Notes under the pieces: generated by a model | What the model was told of the DNA's origin: nothing | The model's database searches: none | Seen by the model: only the letters and a program-made list of their open reading frames with translations | Position numbers and translations under genes: made by a program | Assembly (NCBI GenBank): GCA_003818205.1 | Contig: RPRQ01000032.1 | Location: 1 to 52,366 of the forward strand | Source: Bacteroidales bacterium | GTDB lineage: Bacteria; Bacteroidota; Bacteroidia; Bacteroidales; Tenuifilaceae | DNA: 52,366 nucleotides | Direction: 5' to 3' | Shown: in pieces, positions 25,563-35,463 of the stretch | How positions within the stretch are numbered: the first letter of the stretch is position 1 | Layout: every line of letters starts with the position of its first letter

Positions 25563-28487
25563 TTACTCCAAAACCTCAAGAATTCTTCCCTCACCCAGTA
25601 TTTTCAACGGATTAGCAGAGTCAACGAAGGTCTGAGCAAGTAGTTCCTTCTTCTCCTGTAAACGAAGAATTTTCTCCTCAACGGTATCGAGGGTTATGAA
25701 GCGATAAACGAAAATATTCTTATCCTGTCCAATGCGGTGTGCACGTGAAACGGCCTGATTTTCCACTGCAGGATTCCACCAAGGGTCGAGGATGAAAATA
25801 TAGTCGGCAGCGGTAAGGTTAAGCCCTACACCTCCTGCTTTTATTGAGATTAGGAACACCTTAACCGTTGGGTCGCTTTGAAAATGTTCTACAACCTCTT
25901 TGCGGTTGGTTGTAGCTCCTGTAAGCACTTCGTGCGATATTCCGCTCTCGTTGAGGTAGTTTGCAACAATCTTTAGGTGTTTAACGAATGACGAGAAGAT
26001 AAGAATCTTGTGCCCTTCGGCTACAATGCTATCGATGCTGCGGGTTATCTCCTCAAATTTACCCGAGTCAGAACCGGCATAATCTTCAATCATATTCGGG
26101 TGATTGGCCAATTGGCGAAGCCTTGTTAGCCCACGGAAAATGGCTATGGCTGAACGATTGTACCCAAGTGCTGCTATATTTTCAAGAATGCTATTCCTGA
26201 CCGATGATTTTTCCGATTCGTAGCATTTACGCTGCGCATCGGACATTTCGCAGTAAATAATTTGCTCGGTAATGTCGGGCAGATCCTTGGCAACCTGTTC
26301 CTTGGTTCTTCTCAGGATAAAGGGTTCGATTAAAATCTTGAGCAGCTCTCCTTTTTGGGTATCGTTATTCTTCTCAATGGGTTGTATAAACTCCTCGTTG
26401 AACGATTTTATGCTACCAAGCATCCCCCTATTCAAGAAGTTTAGCTGCGCCCATAGGTCTGAAAGCGAATTTTCAATGGGTGTACCGCTAATAGTGAGGT
26501 AATTCGATGCTTTCAGCAGTAGTACTGAGCGGTATATTTTCGATAGGGGGTTCTTTATCGCTTGGCTTTCATCAAGGATCAGGTATTTGAAACGAATATC
26601 TTTAAGTAAATCAATATCATTACGAACAACGCCGTAAGTGGTTACTACTATATCGTATTTTATAATCTCTGTAACGCTTTTGTTTCGTAATGGGCCTGTA
26701 TGTGAGTAGTAGGTTAACTGGGGGGTGAAGCGAAGTAATTCTTGAATCCAATTATGAACCAACGAGGTTGGAACAACAATTAGCGAGGTATGACCAATTG
26801 TTTTAACCTCAGAGCCAATTGGAGCATTAACGCTATCCTCCCTCTTTTCTTTTAAAGATAGAAGCAATGCGAGGGTTTGAATGGTTTTCCCTAGACCCAT
26901 ATCGTCAGCCAAGCACCCACCCAACCCATTCTGCTGAAGCAGGTTAAGCCAAAGGTAGCCCTCCTTCTGATAATTGCGGAGCTGCGCGTTTAGCCCAATG
27001 GGGAGTTTAATCTTTTCGGGGATATTGCTACTGAATTTATCCCTAAGTTGAAGTGCGCTTGGAGCATCAACCTTACAGTCGATTAGCAGGTTGAAGAGCG
27101 ATTTCTGAATGGCAATTTTCTCACCCGATTCCTTACCCAGGAAGAAAAGGGGGCGGTAGCGGGTAAACCACTCCTCAGGGAGAATGAAGATTTGGTTATT
27201 GGGCAGTAAGAACTCTCGGATATTCTTTAGGATATTCTTTTTAAGATGAATAAAAGGGAGTTCAAAGCCACTAAGAATCACTTTGCCATAAAGGTCGAAC
27301 CAATCCTCGGAGGATTGCGAGTTTATTTCAACCCGGTAATTGTGGAGATAATACTTCTCTTTTCCATTATTTTGCTGAATCTCAAATTCAGCACTCTCAA
27401 TCCTATCTTGGTTTTTATTGATCCACTCAACCAGCGGATAGGGAGGTTGACCATTAAAGTCTCCAGCAATTTCTGTTGGCATAAATTCCGATTCACCCGT
27501 TTTCTTTAAGCCAAGTTCACCCAGCTTTTCAGCACATCTCTTCTCCCATTCGGTATCCCGTTCGAATCGGTTGAACCTGTACCTATCGTTTTCGATGTTA
27601 AGAATTACCTCGGGATCGGGTTTGGCATTGGCAAAATACTGCTTTTTACCGTAATAAAACTTTAACGTTAGTCCTATGCCTCCAGCCAAACGATCTTCAA
27701 TCGAGAGTATAGCTTTTTTTTCAGGATTGCTTCGTTCTATCGAAAACCCGATGGGTTCAACGATTTGATTTCTGATGGTATTCAGAACAAACGTTTCGAA
27801 ATACTTTTTCTCAGCCGATTTTGGGATCGATATATGCTGCTTGGTGAAAAAGGGGCTAAGCTTCTTCCCTTCGATCCCCGAAAATCGGTATAGATTATTT
27901 TTAACCCTAAGCAAACAGGGTTCATTACATATAACCTCCGACTCTTTCGTGGTAAGATTTATGGATTTACCATTGCACGACGCATCAATTCGATATCGGC
28001 TTTCGGTTTCAGTTACCGAAAAGTGGAAGATTGGAAGCGCTTGCTCCTCAATCGGTATTAGCCGATGATCCTCGTAAAGATTGTTGAAATTTTTCTCCTT
28101 TAGGAATACGGGGGTTTTTATTTTACATAGAATATCGAAGCACTTTATCATCCTACGCTCAATATATGCCCTTATAAATTGAAAAACTTGCTCATTCTTA
28201 TCAAACGATTTATAAAAATCCGAAGCACTTGTTTTTCCTTTGCTAAACTGCTTATGAATAGTAGTATCTGATATTTCGTTAATGATTTTCAGGAGTTCGT
28301 TACCGCCATCAGGAATAATCGAATCCCATTTTTTTTGATTTAACTCGTTAATACTCTCAACAATAGTATATATCTCACCCTCTGAGTTGATTAAACGAAT
28401 AATGTAAGGGATGAATATCATCCCCAAGTACCTGTGCTGCTGAAGCGCAATGGCGAATATTTCGGTGTTTTGATGTTCTTTTTGCAT
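25563..28487 (-). CDS. SNF2-family DEAD/DEAH helicase (RapA-like)
   Basis: A 974-residue superfamily 2 translocase. The N-terminal half (1-490) is family-specific with no clear motif. The SNF2 core has LRNYQKEGYLWL, Walker A DDMGLGKT (528-535), a DESQ motif II in place of DEAH, SGTPIENSLSDLWAQ, and the C-terminal helicase domain with FSSFVKHL, GVGLNLTAADYIFILDPWWNP and RAHRIGQ. Such proteins remodel protein-DNA or RNA polymerase complexes. The last 58 codons are duplicated at 19528-19704. The gene is complete and its 3' end here carries ten silent differences from that copy. Confidence 0.92.
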   Translation of the reverse strand: MQKEHQNTEIFAIALQQHRYLGMIFIPYIIRLINSEGEIYTIVESINELNQKKWDSIIPDGGNELLKIINEISDTTIHKQFSKGKTSASDFYKSFDKNEQVFQFIRAYIERRMIKCFDILCKIKTPVFLKEKNFNNLYEDHRLIPIEEQALPIFHFSVTETESRYRIDASCNGKSINLTTKESEVICNEPCLLRVKNNLYRFSGIEGKKLSPFFTKQHISIPKSAEKKYFETFVLNTIRNQIVEPIGFSIERSNPEKKAILSIEDRLAGGIGLTLKFYYGKKQYFANAKPDPEVILNIENDRYRFNRFERDTEWEKRCAEKLGELGLKKTGESEFMPTEIAGDFNGQPPYPLVEWINKNQDRIESAEFEIQQNNGKEKYYLHNYRVEINSQSSEDWFDLYGKVILSGFELPFIHLKKNILKNIREFLLPNNQIFILPEEWFTRYRPLFFLGKESGEKIAIQKSLFNLLIDCKVDAPSALQLRDKFSSNIPEKIKLPIGLNAQLRNYQKEGYLWLNLLQQNGLGGCLADDMGLGKTIQTLALLLSLKEKREDSVNAPIGSEVKTIGHTSLIVVPTSLVHNWIQELLRFTPQLTYYSHTGPLRNKSVTEIIKYDIVVTTYGVVRNDIDLLKDIRFKYLILDESQAIKNPLSKIYRSVLLLKASNYLTISGTPIENSLSDLWAQLNFLNRGMLGSIKSFNEEFIQPIEKNNDTQKGELLKILIEPFILRRTKEQVAKDLPDITEQIIYCEMSDAQRKCYESEKSSVRNSILENIAALGYNRSAIAIFRGLTRLRQLANHPNMIEDYAGSDSGKFEEITRSIDSIVAEGHKILIFSSFVKHLKIVANYLNESGISHEVLTGATTNRKEVVEHFQSDPTVKVFLISIKAGGVGLNLTAADYIFILDPWWNPAVENQAVSRAHRIGQDKNIFVYRFITLDTVEEKILRLQEKKELLAQTFVDSANPLKILGEGRILEVLE

Positions 28488-28519
28488 AAAATTTTTCAGG
28501 AGGCAATGATAGTTAAAGT

Positions 28520-28554
28520 AAGTGACAAGTAAAAGGAGAGAAGTCAGAAGACAT
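28520..28554 (+). repeat. heptamer-phased array upstream of the SNF2 gene
   Basis: AAGTGAC AAGTAAA AGGAGAG AAGTCAG AAGACAT. The AAGT/AAG word recurs at 28520, 28527, 28541 and 28548 in exact 7-base phase. It lies between the divergent SNF2 and LysM genes. Confidence 0.55.
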
Positions 28555-28633
28555 AAAAACTATTAACCCATCTAAGAATTTATAAAGAGTTTTAAAAATC
28601 TACTAGACTTTTCGGTAAACAAAATTGATTCCT

Positions 28634-28641
28634 TACATTTG
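28634..28641 (+). promoter_or_regulatory. putative Bacteroidota -7 element for the LysM gene
   Basis: TACATTTG fits TAnnTTTG. The upstream element is weak (TTTT at 28609-28612, about 21 bases away). The ATG follows 24 bases later. Confidence 0.4.
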
Positions 28642-28664
28642 CGATGACTTTAATACTTTAGAAG

Positions 28665-30587
28665 ATGCACCTAAAAAGGATATTTTTTATTATAACCATA
28701 ATACTATTCTTCTATCCACTATACGCTCAAACCGACCGACCTACTCAGGTTAAAAAATCAACCGATAGGGTGATAATAGAGGGTAAATATTTCTACATCC
28801 ATATTGTCTGTAAGGGCGAATCGCTTTACTCCATTAGTAAAGCTTATGGTGTAAGCCAAATGGAGATAGCCATGGAGAATGCTGATATTTACCTTGGTAT
28901 TAAAGTTGATATGGCGTTAAAAATACCAGCTAAGGATTTGCCTAAGACCGAAGAGGATGAGAGGTTTATATATCATATTGTTAAGAAGGGCGAAACGCTG
29001 TTTGGTCTTTCAAAGCAGTATCAGGTGCCCATCGACGAGATTGCTAAGGTTAACCTAGATGTTGAGAGCGGATTAATTCTAAATCAGGTACTTTTAATTC
29101 CAAGGGATAGGTTAAATACAGTTATTCAAGCTACTCGAAGCGATTCGGGAATGTATATTTACCATCAGGTGAAGCCTAAAGAGGGGCTTTATTCAATATC
29201 AAGGCAATATAATGTAAACATACAAACCATTGAGGATTTGAATAAGGAAGTTCTTTCCAATGGACTTAAATTTGGGTCTATACTTAAAATACCCCAAAAA
29301 CCCTCAACCTCAACCACACCAAATTCTCAGAGTAATTCTAAAATTATTATTACAAACGATGTAATAGCCAGTACAGCATATTCAGTACCACATGTTAAAT
29401 GCGATACCTTTAACTACAGCAGGTCTAAGCGTGTTTTTAATATTTCGTTACTCTTACCACTACTTCCCGATAAGGAGGATTCGGATTCAACGGAGTACAA
29501 TGTTTCAGAAACAGGTGAAAGGATAGCTATTAAACAAAGTGAACCTGAAAAAATATCATTGCGAGCATTAAATTTCTTGGACTTTTACCAAGGCTTTTTA
29601 TTGGCGGTTGATTCGTTGAAGAGGGGTGGTTTGTCGTTGAGTCTTTCGGTTTATAATACAAGTAAAAGCGTAAGCGATTCGAAGAGGCTTTTAACCGAAA
29701 AGGGTATAAAAGAATCGGATTTAATCGTTGGCCCGGTTTACCCCGAGCTGCTAAAACCATTTGCCGATTTTTCAAGGGAGAATAGAATCAATGTTGTTTC
29801 CCCGTTATCGCATAACGATGATTTACTTAAAGGTAACCCTTTCTACTTTCAGGTTAATCCATCACCATTGGTGCAATTCGATGAGTTCACATCAAAGGTG
29901 GATTTCTGTTCCGAGAAAAATCTTTTGTTCATCTACGAGGACGACAGCTTAAAAAGTGATAATAGCGCTGATTATAAAGCACTTATTGCCAACCGTATTA
30001 AGCAGTGCGAAAACTCGGAGTCGTTACACTTTAAGGAGCTGAAATATGCCCCCGGTGGCGTTACGGCTGAAATAAAGGAGAAGTTAAACCAGAGCATGAC
30101 CGACCAAAAGGAGAATGTGTTTATCATCCCTTCGGAGAATGAAGCGTTTGTTTCCGATTTCCTTAGCCATCTATTCGCCCTTACCACGTACTATAACTAC
30201 AAGGTTAAGGTTTACGGATTTCCGAAATGGCAAAAATTTAAAAATGTTCCTGTCGATTACTTCTATAGGCTGAATATTCACCTCTTTACCCCTTACTACG
30301 TTGACTATACGCAAAGCGATGTTAAGCGATTTGTAGCCGACTATAGGCACTACTACAGATCGGAGCCTTCGCAGTACTCTTTTCAAGGATACGATATCGG
30401 GTTTTACTTCCTATCCGCAATGAAAAAGTATGGTGTTGATTTCAAGTACTGTCTTCAGAATCTCGATGTTGACCTGCTACAATCGAACTACCGATTCATT
30501 CAACAAAGCAGCGTTGATGGCTTCGACAACAAATCGGTGTTTTTAATCAACTACACCCAGGATTTTGATATTGTATTGGTAAAATAG
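28665..30587 (+). CDS. triple-LysM protein with C-terminal periplasmic-binding-protein fold
   Basis: A 640-residue exported protein. A signal peptide (residues 1-22, ending in LYAQ) is followed by three LysM domains at about 42-88, 102-146 and 164-210. Each has the (G)ESLYSISKAYGVS, GETLFGLSKQYQVP or EGLYSISRQYNVN opening and ends in a KIP/LIP strand. From about 255 to the end it resembles the Leu/Ile/Val-binding (periplasmic-binding, LivJ-like) fold: FNISLLLPLLP, DFYQGFLLAVDSL, DLIVGPVYPELLKPFADF, VVSPLSHNDD. The LysM domains should hold it to peptidoglycan; the binding fold may sense a small ligand or wall fragment. A similar architecture is common in Bacteroidota, but its role is not established. 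Confidence 0.85.
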   Translation: MHLKRIFFIITIILFFYPLYAQTDRPTQVKKSTDRVIIEGKYFYIHIVCKGESLYSISKAYGVSQMEIAMENADIYLGIKVDMALKIPAKDLPKTEEDERFIYHIVKKGETLFGLSKQYQVPIDEIAKVNLDVESGLILNQVLLIPRDRLNTVIQATRSDSGMYIYHQVKPKEGLYSISRQYNVNIQTIEDLNKEVLSNGLKFGSILKIPQKPSTSTTPNSQSNSKIIITNDVIASTAYSVPHVKCDTFNYSRSKRVFNISLLLPLLPDKEDSDSTEYNVSETGERIAIKQSEPEKISLRALNFLDFYQGFLLAVDSLKRGGLSLSLSVYNTSKSVSDSKRLLTEKGIKESDLIVGPVYPELLKPFADFSRENRINVVSPLSHNDDLLKGNPFYFQVNPSPLVQFDEFTSKVDFCSEKNLLFIYEDDSLKSDNSADYKALIANRIKQCENSESLHFKELKYAPGGVTAEIKEKLNQSMTDQKENVFIIPSENEAFVSDFLSHLFALTTYYNYKVKVYGFPKWQKFKNVPVDYFYRLNIHLFTPYYVDYTQSDVKRFVADYRHYYRSEPSQYSFQGYDIGFYFLSAMKKYGVDFKYCLQNLDVDLLQSNYRFIQQSSVDGFDNKSVFLINYTQDFDIVLVK

Positions 30588-30604
30588 AAATTTTGTAACT
30601 ATTC

Positions 30605-30658
30605 ACCACGGAGACACAGCCCGTCCCGATACATCGGGACAGGCTGTGTCTCCGTGGT
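30605..30658. terminator. long hairpin after the LysM gene
   Basis: The arms from 30605 and to 30658 pair over about 24 bp (ACCACGGAGACACAGCC with GGCTGTGTCTCCGTGGT, plus GTCCCGA with TCGGGAC), followed by a T-run. The word CCACGGAGACAC recurs at 47530-47541, so this hairpin belongs to a dispersed family and probably also ends transcription. Confidence 0.7.
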
Positions 30659-31015
30659 TTTTTATTTCGCCTAATGCTGAATAGTTACGAAATTTTCACA
30701 CTTCACACTTTATAGGTTACCTCTAAAAATCCCATCGTTCCATTATTCCATTATTCAATGTTCAATGTTCCATCCTTCCTACCTTCACATCCGTTTCGGT
30801 AGGCAAGCATCTTTCCATAGGGAGGGGTGAATAGCAACTATTTTTTATAGATATTTTCCATTTTTTTAGCCTCATCGGTTTATTCCAATTTTTTTTGATC
30901 AACGGATCAACCCCAATTCCTGTTGCGTTTACCTTAAAAACATGTTAATAATAATCTATAAGAATAAAATACTTATTAAAAAATATATAAAAGAATTGCA
31001 TCGATATTAAAAATA
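30659..31015. other. gene-free interval with heptamer/octamer-phased repeats
   Basis: Two exact CACACTT units sit at 30697-30710. TTC words follow at 30738, 30746, 30754, 30761, 30768 and 30776 (7-8-base period). The rest, up to the ROK gene, is AT-rich leader. A divergent or complex promoter region for the amino-sugar locus is likely here but no clear element was found. Confidence 0.5.
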
Positions 31016-32269
31016 ATGTACATTGCTCTGTCTAAAAATGGATCGATTATGCACTTTTGGCAGAGTAAATATTATCAGGCTATAAGCGGGAAGGAGCTTC
31101 GAAAGTTCCTCCAGAAAAAGAAAGTGGTTAAGTACCTTTATCAAAGGGGTTATTTAAGCAACTCGTATTTAGTTAAAAAGTTGCATTTAAGCATACCTAC
31201 CATTCAAACCATCCTGAACGAGCTCATTAGCGATGGAATTGTTGTGGAGCAAGGGCTAGGGGACTCCAATGGAGGGCGTAAGCCCAACCTCTACGGTTTG
31301 GCCGATCACTCCCTGTACATATTAGGTATCGATATGGATAAGTATAAAACTCGTATGGCCATATACAATCACCATAACGAGAATATTTCCGGAACGGTAA
31401 CCTTTGATATCAAGCTCGAGAACGACCTTTCGGTTCTTGATAAGATTCAGCAACGCGCCGAGGACTTAATCTCACACTCCCCTATAAACAGGGATCGATT
31501 AATCGGAGTTGGAATTGCTATGCCCGGTTTGGTTGACTCAGCCAATGGGGTGAATCATACCTATTTAAATTTTAGCGAACCGTTAGGGCAGCTGCTTGAG
31601 GAGCGATTTGGGCTTGCCGTTTTCATCGAGAACGATGCCAAGGCTCGGGCTTTGGCTGAATTCCGATACGGACAAGCCGAAGGGAAAAAAAATGTTTTGG
31701 TCCTTCATATCGACTGGGGGATTGGTCTAGGAATGATTCTGAACGGTAAACTTTATAAAGGAAATTCGGGGTTTGCTGGGGAATTTAGCCATATCACTAT
31801 TTCGGAGGATGGCGTTTTGTGTAGCTGCGGTAAAAAGGGATGCCTCGAAACCATTGGCTCGGCAACAGCCCTAGCGAAAATGGCCAAGGAGGGGTTGAAA
31901 TCGGGCGAGGATTCAATACTTAGGGGCTTGGTTAACGAGAATTTGGAGATGATTGAGGCCACGCTGATTATTGAGGCTGCACGAAATGGGGATCGATTTG
32001 CCATACAGCTGCTTTCAAGGGTTGGCCATGAGCTGGGCAAGGGCATAGCCATGCTCATCCAGCTGCTAAACCCCGAAATGATAATCATTGGTGGTGAAGT
32101 ATCATCGGGGAAGGAGTACATCCTTACATCGCTACAGCAGGCACTTTTCGAGTACTGCATTCCTAAGCTCAGGGAGGATACCGCATTGGTGCTTTCGAAG
32201 CTGGGCGACGATGCCGGGTTGCTGAGCGCCATTGCCGTGGTTATGGAGAATGTTTTTGACGAAAAATAG
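31016..32269 (+). CDS. ROK-family transcriptional regulator (NagC/XylR-like)
   Basis: A 417-residue regulator. The N-terminus (about 30-95) is a winged helix-turn-helix (VVKYLYQRGYLSNSYLVKKL, LSIPTIQTILNELISDGIV). The ROK domain follows. Its phosphate-1 loop is degenerate (GIDMDKYKT rather than DIGGT), which suits a sensor rather than a kinase. The ROK zinc motif CSCGKKGC is intact. It stands just upstream of susC and the deaminase-like and kinase genes in the same direction, so it most likely controls them in response to a sugar phosphate or amino sugar. An alternative ATG lies 11 codons in. Confidence 0.88.
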   Translation: MYIALSKNGSIMHFWQSKYYQAISGKELRKFLQKKKVVKYLYQRGYLSNSYLVKKLHLSIPTIQTILNELISDGIVVEQGLGDSNGGRKPNLYGLADHSLYILGIDMDKYKTRMAIYNHHNENISGTVTFDIKLENDLSVLDKIQQRAEDLISHSPINRDRLIGVGIAMPGLVDSANGVNHTYLNFSEPLGQLLEERFGLAVFIENDAKARALAEFRYGQAEGKKNVLVLHIDWGIGLGMILNGKLYKGNSGFAGEFSHITISEDGVLCSCGKKGCLETIGSATALAKMAKEGLKSGEDSILRGLVNENLEMIEATLIIEAARNGDRFAIQLLSRVGHELGKGIAMLIQLLNPEMIIIGGEVSSGKEYILTSLQQALFEYCIPKLREDTALVLSKLGDDAGLLSAIAVVMENVFDEK

Positions 32270-32350
32270 TACCACTCAATATATATTACCCTATAAATTA
32301 ATAGCCAAGAATGATTACCTAAAATTTATTAACAAACTAAAAAAAATCGT

Positions 32351-35300
32351 ATGAGAAAAAAGTTTAAACAAGTTTTAAAGATTACCATGTTGGTAATGCT
32401 TTTTGCTTTTACTAACGTTTTGTATGCTCAACGAGACATCACAGGTGTTGTTAAAGACGCCAAGGATGGTGTTGTGTTGCCTGGAGTAAACGTTATGGTA
32501 AAAGGAACCTCTGTTGGATCAACGACAAATGTTGATGGGAAATATTCCGTTAAAGTACCAAGTGGTTCAACTATTCTCGTTTTTTCGTTTATTGGATATA
32601 ATTCCAAGGAGATTACATTAATTGATGCTCAGGACAGTTACGATGTAATGCTTGAAACTTCAACACAGGAGATTGAAGAGCTTGTGGTTACAGCATTGGG
32701 CGTTAAAAGGGAAAAGAAAGCCCTTGGCTATTCGATGGAAGAGATAAAGGGTGAAGGGTTAACTGAAACTCGAGATCCTAATGTATCGAATGCACTTACG
32801 GGTAAAATTGCTGGTCTGCAAGTAAGGCAAGCATCTTCTGGTCCTTCTGGGTCTTCAAGAATAACAATTCGAGGGAATAACTCTATTAGTTCAAACAACC
32901 AACCTCTTTTGGTTGTAGATGGAATGCCAGTTAGTAGTTCCACAAGTGGGACGGATGACTATTGGGGTAATCGGAATGTTGATAAGGGATCAGGAATGGC
33001 AGATATTTCTCCTGATGACATTGAATCGATGTCAATCCTTAAAGGTCCTGCTGCTTCAGCTCTCTACGGAAGCCTTGCTGGTAATGGGGTAATTATGATC
33101 ACAACTAAGTCCGGTAAATTAAAGAAAGGCTTAGGTATCTCGTTCAATACCAATACAACTTTTGAAAAACCCATGGAAACACCTGATTTTCAAAACGTTT
33201 ATGGTCAAGGTATTAATGGAGCATTTGATGTTACACAAACTGGAAGTTGGGGAAGTGCAATGGATGGTTCCAATGTGGCAGCCCTATTGGGTGATAAACC
33301 TTATTCATCATCGGGAAACAATCTTTATGAAGATTTTTTACGTACTGGGGTTACTTCTACAAATAGCCTTGAACTTACCGCTGGGAATGATAACTCTACC
33401 TTAAGAATCGGGATATCTCGAATGGATAATAAAGGAATTGTACCCAATAGTAAATTCGAAAAAACATCATTTGATGTACGAACAACAGGGAAATGGAATA
33501 AACTCTCAGCCGATGTTAAGATCAATTATATTAGACAAATCACTGAGAATAGAATAAAATTAGCAGGGGATCCTGATAATATATTCCTTAATTATCTTGC
33601 AACACCAAGAAGTGTCGCATTTAGTGATTACGACAAATATAAAGAGTTTAACTATGCAAAAGAAAAATATGGCAGTCCTGCTGTATTCGAAGCAAATACT
33701 TTTAATAACCCATATTGGTCAGCCTATAGGAATACAAATAAAGACAATAAAGATCGTATGTTGGGTTTCTTTGCATTACAATATGATTTCACCTCTTGGT
33801 TAAACCTTAAGGCTCGCTATGGACTTGATTATACCAGTTCTATGTTTCAAGATAGATTAGCAACAGGGACGCCTTATTGGACAACTAACGGTATAACAGG
33901 TGATTTTAGAGCAATACAGGAAATTAACAAAATACAAAATGCCGATTTTCTCTTTACCGCACAAAGCAAGCTATTTGATAAGGTAAAAGGGATATTTACA
34001 TTTGGAGGAAACCTTATGAATTCCAAGTCAACTTATCAACTCACGCAAGCTCAAGGTCTTGAAATCCCTGATTATTATTCAGTCTTGAATGGTGTTAATC
34101 GTGAAATTGCTTTTAATCGAACTGAAGAAGAAATTAGATCTTGGTATGGAACTGCATCTCTTTCGTACGATAATTGGGCATACCTTGATGTAACAGCACG
34201 TCAAGATCGTTCCTCTACATTAGATGGTGATTCCTATTTTTATCCATCTATTGGTGGAAGTATTATTGTTAGTCAGCTCCTTGAGAATAGTGGAATTAAA
34301 ACAGGGCCAATTAGCTTTGCAAAAATAAGAGCTTCATGGGCAGAGGTAGGAAATGATACTGATCCATATAGAACTAGGGAGTATCTAAATATAAAATATG
34401 ATGACGGAGTTTTAAATGTTACTCCTGAAAATTTTAAAACAAATCCTAATTATAAACCAGAAAGTATTAAATCCTCTGAATTTGGAGTTGACTTTAGAAT
34501 GTTTCAAAACAGGTTGGGGATTGATTTCACCTATTATAAAAAGAATGCTTTTAATCAGATTATAAAACTCCCAACTCCCCCTGCTACGGGTTTTCAATAT
34601 GAGTATGTTAATGCAGGTAATGTTGAGAATAAGGGTATTGAATTGTCTGTAAATGCAATTCCTATCCATAAGAAAAACCTAGATTGGAACATAAGCCTAA
34701 ATTTCTCAAAGAACAAAAATAAAATTATAAAATTGACAGATGGTGTAAAAGATCATCTACTGAGTGATTTATCTGTTCAATTTTTACAAGTAGTTGCAAG
34801 TGAGGGTGGAGATTATGGTGATATACTTGGATATACTTATGATAGGAATGCTGATGGTCAGATTTATGTTGATGCTAATGGGATACCATTACCATCAGAA
34901 AAAATGTCAAAACTTGGTAACTATCAGCCTAAATGGATGATGGGGTTGTATAATAATATTACAATCTACGGAATAAATTTAGGGTTTCTAGTTGATTTGA
35001 GATATGGTGGAAAGGTGTATATGGGCTCCATCAGAACTGGTGCAACATCGGGTACACTTGCAATGACATTAGATGGAAGAGAAACTGGCTTTGTAGTGCC
35101 TAATTCCATTGTTAAATCGACAGGAGAAGAGAATTCTAAAGCAGTTTCCTCTCAGGATTACTGGAAAGGGATATCAGGTATTACTGAAGCATGGATGTAC
35201 GATGCGACAAATATTTGTTTAAGAGAAATGAGCATCGGGTATGCTATTCCAACAGCTATAACTCAAAAGGTTAAACTTTCATCAGTTAAAGTAAGTCTAG

Positions 35301-35446
35301 TGGCTCGTAACTTGTTTATGATTTACAGCAAAACTAAAGGATTCAATCCTGAAGGTACTTATTCAACAAACAATGCTCAAGGTATTGAGTATGGTACTAT
35401 GCCTCAACTACGTAGCATTGGATTTAATATAAATCTAACCTTCTAA
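32351..35446 (+). CDS. SusC/RagA-family TonB-linked outer-membrane transporter
   Basis: A 1031-residue transporter. A signal peptide (to VLYAQ, residue 27) is followed by a carboxypeptidase-regulatory-like domain (DITGVVKDAKDGVVLPGVNVM), a TonB box region (EELVVTALG), a plug (GKIAGLQVRQASSGPSGSSR, LLVVDGMPV) and a large barrel ending in FNINLTF. SusC proteins import oligosaccharides or peptides through the outer membrane with a SusD lid, which is the next gene 17 bases on. The context points to an amino sugar or a glycan containing it. No glycoside hydrolase is encoded beside it. Confidence 0.95.
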   Translation: MRKKFKQVLKITMLVMLFAFTNVLYAQRDITGVVKDAKDGVVLPGVNVMVKGTSVGSTTNVDGKYSVKVPSGSTILVFSFIGYNSKEITLIDAQDSYDVMLETSTQEIEELVVTALGVKREKKALGYSMEEIKGEGLTETRDPNVSNALTGKIAGLQVRQASSGPSGSSRITIRGNNSISSNNQPLLVVDGMPVSSSTSGTDDYWGNRNVDKGSGMADISPDDIESMSILKGPAASALYGSLAGNGVIMITTKSGKLKKGLGISFNTNTTFEKPMETPDFQNVYGQGINGAFDVTQTGSWGSAMDGSNVAALLGDKPYSSSGNNLYEDFLRTGVTSTNSLELTAGNDNSTLRIGISRMDNKGIVPNSKFEKTSFDVRTTGKWNKLSADVKINYIRQITENRIKLAGDPDNIFLNYLATPRSVAFSDYDKYKEFNYAKEKYGSPAVFEANTFNNPYWSAYRNTNKDNKDRMLGFFALQYDFTSWLNLKARYGLDYTSSMFQDRLATGTPYWTTNGITGDFRAIQEINKIQNADFLFTAQSKLFDKVKGIFTFGGNLMNSKSTYQLTQAQGLEIPDYYSVLNGVNREIAFNRTEEEIRSWYGTASLSYDNWAYLDVTARQDRSSTLDGDSYFYPSIGGSIIVSQLLENSGIKTGPISFAKIRASWAEVGNDTDPYRTREYLNIKYDDGVLNVTPENFKTNPNYKPESIKSSEFGVDFRMFQNRLGIDFTYYKKNAFNQIIKLPTPPATGFQYEYVNAGNVENKGIELSVNAIPIHKKNLDWNISLNFSKNKNKIIKLTDGVKDHLLSDLSVQFLQVVASEGGDYGDILGYTYDRNADGQIYVDANGIPLPSEKMSKLGNYQPKWMMGLYNNITIYGINLGFLVDLRYGGKVYMGSIRTGATSGTLAMTLDGRETGFVVPNSIVKSTGEENSKAVSSQDYWKGISGITEAWMYDATNICLREMSIGYAIPTAITQKVKLSSVKVSLVARNLFMIYSKTKGFNPEGTYSTNNAQGIEYGTMPQLRSIGFNINLTF

Positions 35447-35463
35447 CCTTAAATGTTTATTAC

